The position numbers and the translations under genes are program-made. Below the pieces are notes generated by a model. That model was not told where the DNA came from, did not search any database, and saw only the letters and a list, made by a program, of their open reading frames with translations. From Paramuribaculum sp. (GTDB taxonomy: Bacteria > Bacteroidota > Bacteroidia > Bacteroidales > Muribaculaceae), in the NCBI GenBank assembly GCA_029062075.1, contig JAIDQW010000120.1, positions 1 to 5,056 on the forward strand: a stretch of 5,056 nt of DNA. The letters run 5' to 3'. Below are positions 1 to 5,056 of this stretch, piece by piece. Every line of letters begins with the position of its first letter. The stretch's first letter is position 1.

Positions 1-32
1 TTACATTGGTCATTATTACTAATGCGTGCCAT
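1..32 (-). CDS. Possible 5' end of a third operon gene (partial)
   Basis: On the minus strand an ATG at 32-30 opens a frame that stays open for ten codons (MARISNNDQC) to the window edge. A purine-rich GAGGAG (40-35) sits 2 nt upstream, which is an unusually short spacing for a ribosome binding site. The gene would follow the four-helix membrane protein by 48 nt in the same direction, consistent with an operon. Ten residues are too few to recognise a family. A minus-strand -7-like box at 47-40 predicts a transcript starting near 36, which would exclude most of this Shine-Dalgarno; the true start may therefore lie further left, outside the window. Treat as tentative. Confidence 0.3.
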   Translation of the reverse strand, partial: MARISNNDQC

Positions 33-39
33 TTCTCCT

Positions 40-47
40 CAAAATTA
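40..47 (-). promoter_or_regulatory. Possible Bacteroidota -7 box (TAATTTTG)
   Basis: The minus strand reads TAATTTTG, an exact match to the TAnnTTTG -7 consensus of the Bacteroidota primary sigma factor. There is no TTTG at the expected -33 position (about 68-71, which reads AGGG), so this is a half-supported promoter. It lies in the 48 bp gap between the four-helix membrane protein and whatever gene starts near or beyond the left edge, and could give that gene its own transcript. Confidence 0.3.
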
Positions 48-80
48 GCAATTTGTACAGAATAACACCCTTAATTAATA

Positions 81-464
81 TTATTTTTTACCCTCACGGC
101 TCTGAACGCGGGGTATCATCAGCGACGCATAAGCCTCAATCACACCACCGGCAAGCGTAAAAGCCATCCAGTCCATAGCCCCTGCAAAGGGATAGAACAG
201 GAAGAAAGCACCAACACAAAAAACCACACCCGCCCACACTTCGAGACGGTACAGGCGTCTTACTCTCAGAGAGTCGCTCGGGCAACGGTTAAACAACCTG
301 CCTACAAACACCAGAAGGGCGCCAGATGCGTAAATATAGCGGAACACATCTCCGCGATTGCCGGTAAGAGGGAGCACTGTGGCTGCCATAACCAGCAGCA
401 AGCCGGTTATTGCAAGCAATTTTGCCCATCCGCGCTCTGCGCCGGCATTATTTTTATTTCCCAT
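81..464 (-). CDS. Conserved four-helix inner-membrane protein, function unknown
   Basis: A 127-residue hydrophobic protein with four predicted membrane segments at about residues 14-33, 40-58, 74-92 and 98-117, a short polar N-terminus (MGNKNNAGAERG) and a basic C-terminal tail (RVQSREGKK). The loop between helices 2 and 3 is strongly basic (LRVRRLYRLE, 66-75), which suggests it faces the cytoplasm. Motifs such as FRYIYASGA, LRVRRLYRLE and DWMAFTLAGG resemble, from memory, a small uncharacterised membrane protein found next to the FtsB-like gene in Bacteroidales; no function is assigned to it. Its ATG directly abuts the TAA of the upstream ftsB-like gene with zero intervening bases, so the two are almost certainly co-transcribed and probably translationally coupled. 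No good Shine-Dalgarno is visible, only GAG inside the end of the upstream gene. A role linked to division or the envelope is inference from position only. Confidence 0.9.
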   Translation of the reverse strand: MGNKNNAGAERGWAKLLAITGLLLVMAATVLPLTGNRGDVFRYIYASGALLVFVGRLFNRCPSDSLRVRRLYRLEVWAGVVFCVGAFFLFYPFAGAMDWMAFTLAGGVIEAYASLMIPRVQSREGKK

Positions 465-767
465 TTACTCAACTATATAAATATCCTCATTGGTCCGCTG
501 CATGTGATACTGCTCCCTCACTATGCGCTCCATGGTGGCGGGATCAGTTCTCAGGCGACGGTTCAGATTCTCATAATAGACTATTGAGTCGGTACACTCC
601 TTTATTTCAGTGCGCAGCTTGTCTATCTCCATCTGATACCTGTAGTTATCTATCACCGAGTTATCGCTGAACAGCATGATATAAGCAAGAACGCCCACCA
701 TCAGCACAAAGCCGATGCGGATATAGCGCCTGCCCCACCTCAATATGCCTACAAATTTTGAATCCAT
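465..767 (-). CDS. Septum formation initiator family protein (FtsB/DivIC-like)
   Basis: A 100-residue bitopic membrane protein. It has a basic cytoplasmic N-terminus (residues 1-17, with R10, R13, R14, R17), a single membrane helix at about 18-33, and a periplasmic coiled coil at about 39-73 with hydrophobic residues at heptad-like spacing (M46, L51, I55, I62, L68, L72). A conserved end follows: DPATMERIVREQYHMQRTNEDIYIVE spans 75-100, of which the I-V-R-E-x-Y-x-M and NEDIY parts are typical of the family in Bacteroidota. FtsB and DivIC form a complex with FtsL/FtsQ-type partners and help activate septal peptidoglycan synthesis. Length matches the family's usual 90-110 residues. It is first in a leftward operon with the four-helix membrane protein. 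A consensus promoter sits immediately upstream, implying a leaderless message. The family is confident; the exact orthology (FtsB or DivIC) is not, so no symbol is given. Confidence 0.9.
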   Translation of the reverse strand: MDSKFVGILRWGRRYIRIGFVLMVGVLAYIMLFSDNSVIDNYRYQMEIDKLRTEIKECTDSIVYYENLNRRLRTDPATMERIVREQYHMQRTNEDIYIVE

Positions 768-771
768 GCCA

Positions 772-802
772 CAAAGTTAACCATTCCCACAATATCAGCA
801 AA
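772..802 (-). promoter_or_regulatory. Bacteroidota-type promoter of the ftsB-like operon
   Basis: Reading the minus strand, TTTG (802-799) is followed after 19 bp by TAACTTTG (779-772). This matches both boxes of the Bacteroidota primary promoter (TTTG at -33, TAnnTTTG at -7) at accepted spacing. Centring the second box on -7 places the start of transcription at about 768, give or take 2, directly next to the ATG at 767-765. The message would thus be leaderless or nearly so. Confidence 0.65.
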
Positions 803-855
803 ATCATGCAAGTGTTAGATTTTTCCAACAAAATTCACTTCATCACATTTTATTT

Positions 856-866
856 TATAATTTTGC
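856..866 (+). promoter_or_regulatory. Upstream TATAATTTTGC element, candidate -7 box P1
   Basis: It contains TAATTTTG (858-865), an exact match to TAnnTTTG on the strand of the large secreted-protein gene. The expected transcription start would be near 869, giving a 5' leader of about 116 nt. No TTTG is seen at -33 (834-837 reads TTCA), so the promoter would be weak or activator-dependent. The same 11 bases recur at 922-932. Confidence 0.4.
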
Positions 867-867
867 G

Positions 868-891
868 CGTATTATACAGTTATATAATACG
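868..891 (+). repeat. Perfect 9 bp inverted repeat between the two promoter elements
   Basis: CGTATTATA (868-876) and TATAATACG (883-891) are exact reverse complements separated by 6 bp (CAGTTA). The palindrome would cover the predicted start site of P1 (about 869) and would be centred roughly 55 bp upstream of the predicted start site of P2 (about 935). That geometry fits a dimeric regulator operator; as RNA it could also form an AT-rich hairpin in a leader started at P1. There is no U-tract after it, so it is not a terminator. Confidence 0.5.
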
Positions 892-921
892 GTTAATCAT
901 ATAAAACAGCTTTGCCGCTGC

Positions 922-932
922 TATAATTTTGC
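922..932 (+). promoter_or_regulatory. Downstream TATAATTTTGC element, candidate -7 box P2
   Basis: It contains TAATTTTG (924-931), matching TAnnTTTG exactly, and is identical over 11 bases to the element at 856-866. The predicted start of transcription near 935 gives a leader of about 50 nt for the gene starting at 985, a usual length. No TTTG occurs at -33 (900-903 reads TATA); a TTTG at 911-914 is too close. It is the better placed of the two candidates for the main promoter. Confidence 0.45.
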
Positions 933-984
933 ATGGCAAGACTCATCAGACAATAAAAAATCAATCAATATTTCATCATTCCGT

Positions 985-3900
985 ATGAAAAAAATTTTGC
1001 TATTCACCGCAGCGTTTGCTCTCTCAATCGTTCAGCAAACACATGCACAGGCTTCGGGGGATCCGGTTTCAACAATTCATATTTCCGGCGCCGCAGACGA
1101 TGGTACTTTTATTCGTCAAGGTAACGCTTCTGTTCAAGGTATGGGTAATTATACTTGGAATAACAATGCCGTGAACCCTGCTTCAAACGGAGCCGGAGCA
1201 AGACACAATGAGGGTGCACTGCTGTATTCCGATGCAAACGGTTTCAGTTCTTATTTCTGCAACTCATATTTGCCAAACTCAAAATCACCCTTTGACGTCT
1301 ATACAACTCCCACTCCTTACAACGGAACACTCCTTGCCGTTCAGGTGTCACCCAACGGTACTAACACACTTGCAGGAGAGGACAAACTGCAGATGCTCTT
1401 TGAAGTGCAAAAGCCTTACCGCGGTGTAGGACTTACTGAGTATGACTCCAATCCCGACGCGCCAAACTCATCTTACATCCTTGTGCCTGAAGGCACTAAA
1501 ATGCGTTTCCGCACTCTTGAAGGAGTGATCAGCTCTATTACAATTAAAATTGATGGTAGCTGCTCCCTGGGAAACGCGAAATACGGCGATGCCGGTAACG
1601 CCAGAGATGAATGGAGAAGCAACGATGCTAACATATCACAGAACCTCAACTCTATAATCATAATCCCTCGTCCGGGTAAGGAAAAAGATTTTACCATTGA
1701 CTTGGGCTCAAAATGCTATGCTTTGGCTACTGTTGACGGTGAATGGAGACCGGTCCAGAGCATTTCCGCCCCTAAAGATATTCCATATATCCTTATCAAT
1801 GGCGAGAAAATTGACGTAAGCCAGGAAGCGGTAGGAGCAGGATACATAAACGCATCATTCGGCAAATACCACGTAGAGAAAGTAGGCACAGGAACAAACG
1901 CCCATATTGAAGTTGCGATTGAACCTACCGACCGAATTTTTGCAAGCGTTCCTCTTTACGAGGGCGTTTCAACCATTTGGACCAAAGCAAACAACAGCAG
2001 TTCAGATATTGATTTTATCAGTAATACTACCCCACCACCATACGATGCCCGCGCATTCTTTTTTTCAACAGAAGACTGTTTCGGTTGGGGAGCGGGCACA
2101 AAAAACAGCTTTCCTCACTCAGCGATCATGGAATATTGCGGAGATACAAACGGCAAGCTGCAGTTTAACAATACTACCTACGGCATGAACTCAGCAAGTA
2201 CGCTGCCTTGCCTGATGCCTGCATATCAGCAGAACACACCGATCGAGATGCTGGTCACTTTAACAACTCCACGCTATCAAACCTTCCAGGCTTGGAACTC
2301 TGCCGGCACATCTCCGGCAGTGGTGGTCAGTCTAACCCGCACCGAAAGTGCCAATAATAGGTTTGCGGATTACGAACCGGATGTTTTCACTCCCAGATTA
2401 AGTGAAGGCACCGAATATGATGCCAAAACAAAAACGCTTTACGTCACCGACAAAAATATTGAAGCCGGAACAGTGAAAATACCGGTTGAGCACATGCCTT
2501 TTGCTCGATTCGTGCGCTATCTTGTTGGCATGGGCACCATTAGCCAATCTACCGCTTTCGTAAAATCGGAGACATCCGCTGAGGATGTTATGTTCCAGCC
2601 GGGTAATGAATATGCTGAAATTGAAATTCCCCTGGACTATGAGACCCTTGTTACCAACGGCGGATTCATGTTAGTGAATTTCGCGTTGAACGATGGTATT
2701 ACTACTAATAAAGGGGCAAGTAAGACCACGACAATACAGATTATTTACCATGATCCGTTAAGCTCTGTGCTTATTCCCGCTCCAACCCTCTATGAATCTG
2801 AGGGACAGAAACTCGCTACCCTTTCAGGAGACGTTGTCGGATTTATTGGCAAAACAGTTAGGGTTGCGATGACTCCTACAAACGACAGCGACATCCACAA
2901 TGTGCAATACCAGTTCATACCTACCGGCAGCAACAATGTCTGGGCGCAGGAACCTGACGCCACAAAGTGGAACGACTGGACGGAAAGCACTGTTTCGATT
3001 CCTGAAAAAACAACCGGACGCCTGTTTGTCCGCGAAGTGGTTATGGGCAGGGAGAGCGCGGTGAACTACCGCGACTACCGATATCTTGAAAATGAGGAAC
3101 TTACCGATCTTTCATCTGCTTCTCTAACAAGAGTTTTACCCGGTAATATCGTATATGTGACCACCCCACTATGGGTGCGTGGTGCTTATGTAAGCCGAAA
3201 CAGCGCGGTAACCGGTAAGGATGAAAACGAAATTCTGTTTGTTACCGATGAGTTTGGCAATGCCATACGAATTGTCGGTGACTTCAACACATCCGATAAG
3301 GGATTCAGCGAGTTTATGGCACTTGATCCCGATACACCGTATAATTTTGAAGGTGCCGTGGGTGTGCTTCGAGGTCAGGACAAAGGATTCCCCGAACTTT
3401 ACCTAACCGGTACCATTGACTATACTCCATTCCTCGGAAGCCCGGTTAAGGCTGATAAAGATATTGATCTTGAAGAAGCCAATACCGTCAATAAGGCTGA
3501 CTACAACAAACTTATGCTGCTCACCGCCTTCAAATGGGACGGAGATGAAAGTTTCGAGGATTCTGAAGGTAGAAAGTTCAAGGCTTTCCACCGTATTGGT
3601 TCCATTGATGAGTACAACGATGTGGTAGAAAACCTTGATGCAGGCATTACCTACCGCGTAAAAGGCTATGTGGGATATTCCGCCGAGGACGGTCTTGTGG
3701 TTCTACCCCTTGCGGCAGTGCCCGGTCCGCGACTCCTCGCGCCTAACCCCATAAACCCTGAAGCCGCGCCCGGAGAATATATTGAAATGAATGTTATCAG
3801 CGAAAGCCTCAATATCACCCTCAATCTTGAAGGTGTTGATGAAGACGGTGATGAGCTGCAGTTTGCTTTCGGCGACACCGACAAGACCAACTGGGAAGCA

Positions 3901-5056
3901 TGGGTAAATGGAATAGACTGGAATGATAAATCTCAGGTTGAGACTATTCCCGCCAACGGCTCAATAAGTGTTACACCTAAGGAACTCGAGGACGGAGGTT
4001 GCACACTTGCTGTGCGCCTTGTCAGCAACGGACTACCCTCCGGAATAGTCACTATCCGCTTCAACAAGAAAGATGCTACCGTAGTTGACAATATAGCCGA
4101 TTTCAAAGCACTCTTCCCGGATGACAAAACTCTTCCCGCGCTCTCAAGCAAAATTGGTGATGACCATGAGTATTTCCGATACAGCGGACTCGCCCATGTC
4201 CGTGCGGTAACACCTCACTATATTTACATTCGCACAACACCTGGTGATGGAAACACTCTGCCCGATACAGAGGATTTGAGCTCTCACTCCATTCTTATCT
4301 ACAATGCAAACGGATGGAATCAGGATGTTGCAGGAATAAATTTTGCTGCTACTGCCGCCGTGGGGATTGAACCATTAAGCGATAACCTAAAACCGCTGGA
4401 AGCCGGGGATGTAATATCTAACTTCGCTCTGATACCTACCCGCTCCAAGTTCGGCAATCTTATCGCTAACGCAACAGGATATATCCGCACCTTCCGCAGG
4501 GTGGAGGATGCCCGGCACGAACCTATCACACCTTACACTATCAACGCGCAGGATAATGAAGTCAAGCCATTCGACGATTCCGACAGAATGCTGCTCTATT
4601 CCATTAAAAATGTAAGGGTGATTCGAGAGGGTGATGTAAATGGTAATGCCGAGGATGATGGCTCAGAAATAGAAAACTTGTTTACATACTACCTTGATCT
4701 GCCCGGCAGACCTGTGCTGAATGTCAAGGATATATTCGAGCCTGTAAACGGCTGGGATGTGATCTATTCTGAAAGCGCACTATATAATATCACAGGTGTT
4801 GTGATGCTTGCCGACGGCTCCAAAAAGATTGAGGACGACGGCACTTATCCGGACGGCAGATACATGGTTGCCATGATGCCTGATTTCACTGTGAGCGGAG
4901 TCGAAACACCGCGGGCTCCACGAATTGAGCTAAGCGGTGCCGGTGTTGATTCTGAAAAGGGTGAATTTATTACAACCGCTACTGTAACGCTGATTTCACA
5001 AACGGCAGAGAGCCAGAAAATTGCCGATATATGGTACACTACCGACGGTACTGATC
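985..5056 (+). CDS. Giant secreted multidomain protein with alternating Ig-like/CHB_HEX_C-like and OB-like modules (3' end outside window)
   Basis: The frame is open for 1357 codons without a stop and runs off the right edge. The ATG at 985 is chosen because it begins a textbook Sec signal peptide: MKK, a hydrophobic core at about 4-16 (ILLFTAAFALSIV), and a signal peptidase I site after A21 or A23 (T-H-A-Q-A). The frame stays open upstream (checked back to 865) but has no ATG, GTG or TTG there. There is no lipobox and no Shine-Dalgarno, as is normal in Bacteroidota. Residues 24-592 are an unrecognised region carrying six of the seven cysteines (92, 193, 244, 365, 385, 409). From 597 the protein is modular: Ig/chitobiase-C-terminal-like domains at about 597-695, 918-1028 and 1309 onward, separated by pairs of OB-like beta domains at 707-816/818-912 and 1033-1172/1180-1301. 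The last residues, IWYTTDGTD, are the family hallmark. No catalytic domain is seen. Location is extracellular or cell surface; binding or adhesion is inference. A C-terminal sorting domain, if present, lies outside. Confidence 0.95.
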   Translation, partial: MKKILLFTAAFALSIVQQTHAQASGDPVSTIHISGAADDGTFIRQGNASVQGMGNYTWNNNAVNPASNGAGARHNEGALLYSDANGFSSYFCNSYLPNSKSPFDVYTTPTPYNGTLLAVQVSPNGTNTLAGEDKLQMLFEVQKPYRGVGLTEYDSNPDAPNSSYILVPEGTKMRFRTLEGVISSITIKIDGSCSLGNAKYGDAGNARDEWRSNDANISQNLNSIIIIPRPGKEKDFTIDLGSKCYALATVDGEWRPVQSISAPKDIPYILINGEKIDVSQEAVGAGYINASFGKYHVEKVGTGTNAHIEVAIEPTDRIFASVPLYEGVSTIWTKANNSSSDIDFISNTTPPPYDARAFFFSTEDCFGWGAGTKNSFPHSAIMEYCGDTNGKLQFNNTTYGMNSASTLPCLMPAYQQNTPIEMLVTLTTPRYQTFQAWNSAGTSPAVVVSLTRTESANNRFADYEPDVFTPRLSEGTEYDAKTKTLYVTDKNIEAGTVKIPVEHMPFARFVRYLVGMGTISQSTAFVKSETSAEDVMFQPGNEYAEIEIPLDYETLVTNGGFMLVNFALNDGITTNKGASKTTTIQIIYHDPLSSVLIPAPTLYESEGQKLATLSGDVVGFIGKTVRVAMTPTNDSDIHNVQYQFIPTGSNNVWAQEPDATKWNDWTESTVSIPEKTTGRLFVREVVMGRESAVNYRDYRYLENEELTDLSSASLTRVLPGNIVYVTTPLWVRGAYVSRNSAVTGKDENEILFVTDEFGNAIRIVGDFNTSDKGFSEFMALDPDTPYNFEGAVGVLRGQDKGFPELYLTGTIDYTPFLGSPVKADKDIDLEEANTVNKADYNKLMLLTAFKWDGDESFEDSEGRKFKAFHRIGSIDEYNDVVENLDAGITYRVKGYVGYSAEDGLVVLPLAAVPGPRLLAPNPINPEAAPGEYIEMNVISESLNITLNLEGVDEDGDELQFAFGDTDKTNWEAWVNGIDWNDKSQVETIPANGSISVTPKELEDGGCTLAVRLVSNGLPSGIVTIRFNKKDATVVDNIADFKALFPDDKTLPALSSKIGDDHEYFRYSGLAHVRAVTPHYIYIRTTPGDGNTLPDTEDLSSHSILIYNANGWNQDVAGINFAATAAVGIEPLSDNLKPLEAGDVISNFALIPTRSKFGNLIANATGYIRTFRRVEDARHEPITPYTINAQDNEVKPFDDSDRMLLYSIKNVRVIREGDVNGNAEDDGSEIENLFTYYLDLPGRPVLNVKDIFEPVNGWDVIYSESALYNITGVVMLADGSKKIEDDGTYPDGRYMVAMMPDFTVSGVETPRAPRIELSGAGVDSEKGEFITTATVTLISQTAESQKIADIWYTTDGTD
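1054..2760 (+). other. Unrecognised N-terminal region of the giant secreted protein (residues 24-592)
   Basis: This region matches no family I can name. It is rich in Asn, Thr, Ser, Gly and aromatic residues, which fits an extracellular all-beta fold. It contains six cysteines within residues 92-409, enough for three disulfides in the oxidising periplasm or outside. A proline run near 350-352 (TTPPPYD) may mark a linker between two subdomains, about 24-348 and 353-592. The second subdomain ends in regular strand-like segments (EYAEIEIPLDYETLV; FMLVNFALNDG; TTTIQIIYHD) typical of beta-sandwich domains. As the most distal and least repetitive part it is the best candidate for the functional head, which is inference. 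Confidence 0.5.
2773..3069 (+). other. Ig/CHB_HEX_C-like domain 1 (residues 597-695)
   Basis: It opens with IPAPTLYES and contains the strand VQYQFIPTG (640-648), a D-x3-W-x2-W signature (D658, W662, W665), VSIPE, and a closing L-x-V-R-x-V strand (680-686) followed by G688, S691 and V693. The same order recurs in residues 918-1028. The layout follows the chitobiase/beta-hexosaminidase C-terminal and Fn3-associated domain group, with the usual TTDG turn replaced by IPTG. Such domains are structural or ligand-binding appendages of secreted proteins. Confidence 0.55.
3103..3720 (+). other. First pair of OB-like beta domains (residues 707-816 and 818-912)
   Basis: The first domain has the order GNIVYVTTPLWVRGAYV, then EILFVTDEFGNAIRIVGDF, then YNFEGAVGV and ELYLTGTID. 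This strand / 'D-x-x-G-x-x-I' / closing 'G-x-V/I' pattern is recurrent in OB-fold-like domains of secreted Bacteroidota proteins. The second has KLMLLTAFKW (842-851), an acidic loop (DGDESFEDSEG), a strand FKAFHRIG and closing YRVKGYVGY (890-898). Each is about 100 residues. OB folds bind nucleic acids, oligosaccharides or proteins; no ligand residues can be assigned. The fold assignment is by pattern only. Confidence 0.45.
3736..4068 (+). other. Ig/CHB_HEX_C-like domain 2 (residues 918-1028)
   Basis: A diverged second copy of the domain at residues 597-695. It has LLAPNPINP at the start, strand ELQFAFGDTD (957-966), D-x3-W-x2-W (D966, W970, W973), ETIPANGSISV, then L-x-V-R-x-V (1008-1013) with G1016, S1019 and V1022. 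It additionally carries an acidic VDEDGDEL (951-958) like the DxDGDxL calcium-binding turn of cadherin-like and Ig-like extracellular domains, and C1006, the only cysteine outside the N-terminal region. Confidence 0.55.
4081..4887 (+). other. Second pair of OB-like beta domains (residues 1033-1172 and 1180-1301)
   Basis: The first starts with VVDNIADFKALF (1033-1044), a lead-in I associate with Bacteroidota OB-like domains ('ti.efkal'). It continues with FRYSGLAHVRAV, HYIYIRTT, SILIYNANGW (1102-1111), LEAGDVISNFALIPT (1138-1152) and LIANATGYI. The second has RMLLYSIKNVRVI (1201-1213), an acidic loop GDVNGNAEDDGSE (1216-1228), FTYYLDL and LYNITGVVM (1266-1274). The order matches the pair at 707-912, with RMLLYSIKNV corresponding to LMLLTAFKW. 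Insertions make this copy about 65 residues longer. A carbohydrate or nucleic-acid ligand is possible but unproven. Confidence 0.5.
4909..5056 (+). other. Ig/CHB_HEX_C-like domain 3, cut by the window edge (residues 1309-1357+)
   Basis: It opens with PRAPRIELSGAG, has a strand TATVTLIS (1331-1338) and ends at the window edge in ADIWYTTDGTD (1347-1357). The 'I-x-Y-T-x-D-G-T-x-P' turn is the hallmark of chitobiase/beta-hexosaminidase C-terminal and Fn3-associated domains. This is the best-supported family match in the protein and anchors the interpretation of the two more diverged copies. It also shows that a third repeat unit begins here. Confidence 0.7.

Noticed and set aside
410..670. Plus-strand open frame of 86 codons across the ftsB-like gene and membrane-protein gene junction
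   Set aside because: It is antisense to two well-supported genes, has irregular composition (many Cys, Pro, Ser, His), and shows no recognisable motif. It is a shadow of the minus-strand genes.
813..830. Imperfect inverted repeat TGTTAGA-TTTT-TCCAACA as terminator or operator
   Set aside because: Only a 7 bp arm with one mismatch (a G-T wobble on the minus strand), in AT-rich sequence, and upstream of the predicted ftsB-like start site, so no transcript from that promoter would carry it. It may be chance.
768..984. Small RNA or tRNA gene in the divergent intergenic region
   Set aside because: No cloverleaf, T-loop GTTCGA-like sequence or GC-rich hairpin followed by a T-run was seen; promoter elements and one palindrome explain the visible structure.
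1005..1056. Lipoprotein signal peptide for the giant protein
   Set aside because: There is no cysteine near the end of the hydrophobic segment; the first cysteine is residue 92. The T-H-A-Q-A site fits signal peptidase I.
4630..4671. Dockerin or EF-hand repeat (GDVNGNAEDDGSEIE, residues 1216-1230)
   Set aside because: The first four residues look like a dockerin, but the spacing of acidic residues breaks after N1221, there is no second copy, and the stretch sits as an acidic loop inside an OB-like domain.
1208..5039. About ten short open frames on both strands within the giant gene
   Set aside because: All lie in other frames inside one continuous 1357-codon frame with a signal peptide and coherent domains; none has protein-like motifs or a plausible translation start.

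Overview
The window looks like a chromosomal segment from a member of the Bacteroidota, most likely a gut Bacteroidales of the Muribaculaceae type. The evidence is promoter boxes of the Bacteroidota kind (TAnnTTTG with TTTG about 20 bp upstream), the lack of a Shine-Dalgarno sequence before the main gene, a DivIC/FtsB-like protein ending in NEDIYIVE, and a very large secreted protein built from Ig-like and OB-like modules. The family-level placement is inference.

Left part (1-767, minus strand): a compact operon reading leftward. A 100-residue septum formation initiator protein (FtsB/DivIC type) comes first. Its stop codon directly abuts the start of a 127-residue four-helix membrane protein. 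A possible third gene starts near position 32 and leaves the window. Middle (768-984): a 217 bp divergent intergenic region. It holds a near-perfect Bacteroidota promoter for the ftsB-like operon, placed so close to the ATG that the message would be leaderless. For the rightward gene it holds two identical 11 bp elements containing the -7 consensus, with a perfect 9 bp inverted repeat between them.

Right part (985-5056, plus strand): one uninterrupted reading frame of at least 1357 residues, still open at the right edge, with a clear signal peptide. After an unrecognised, cysteine-containing N-terminal region of about 570 residues, the protein consists of a repeating three-domain supermodule: one Ig/chitobiase-C-terminal-like domain followed by two OB-like beta domains. 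Two copies are complete and a third is starting at the window edge. It is probably a surface or secreted binding protein or adhesin. Its ligand cannot be read from the sequence, and any sorting domain would lie beyond the window.

The two halves are divergent and not obviously related in function: housekeeping cell division on the left, an accessory cell-surface protein on the right. There is no sign of tRNA or rRNA genes, insertion sequences or CRISPR arrays, and no gene-free stretch longer than about 220 bases.
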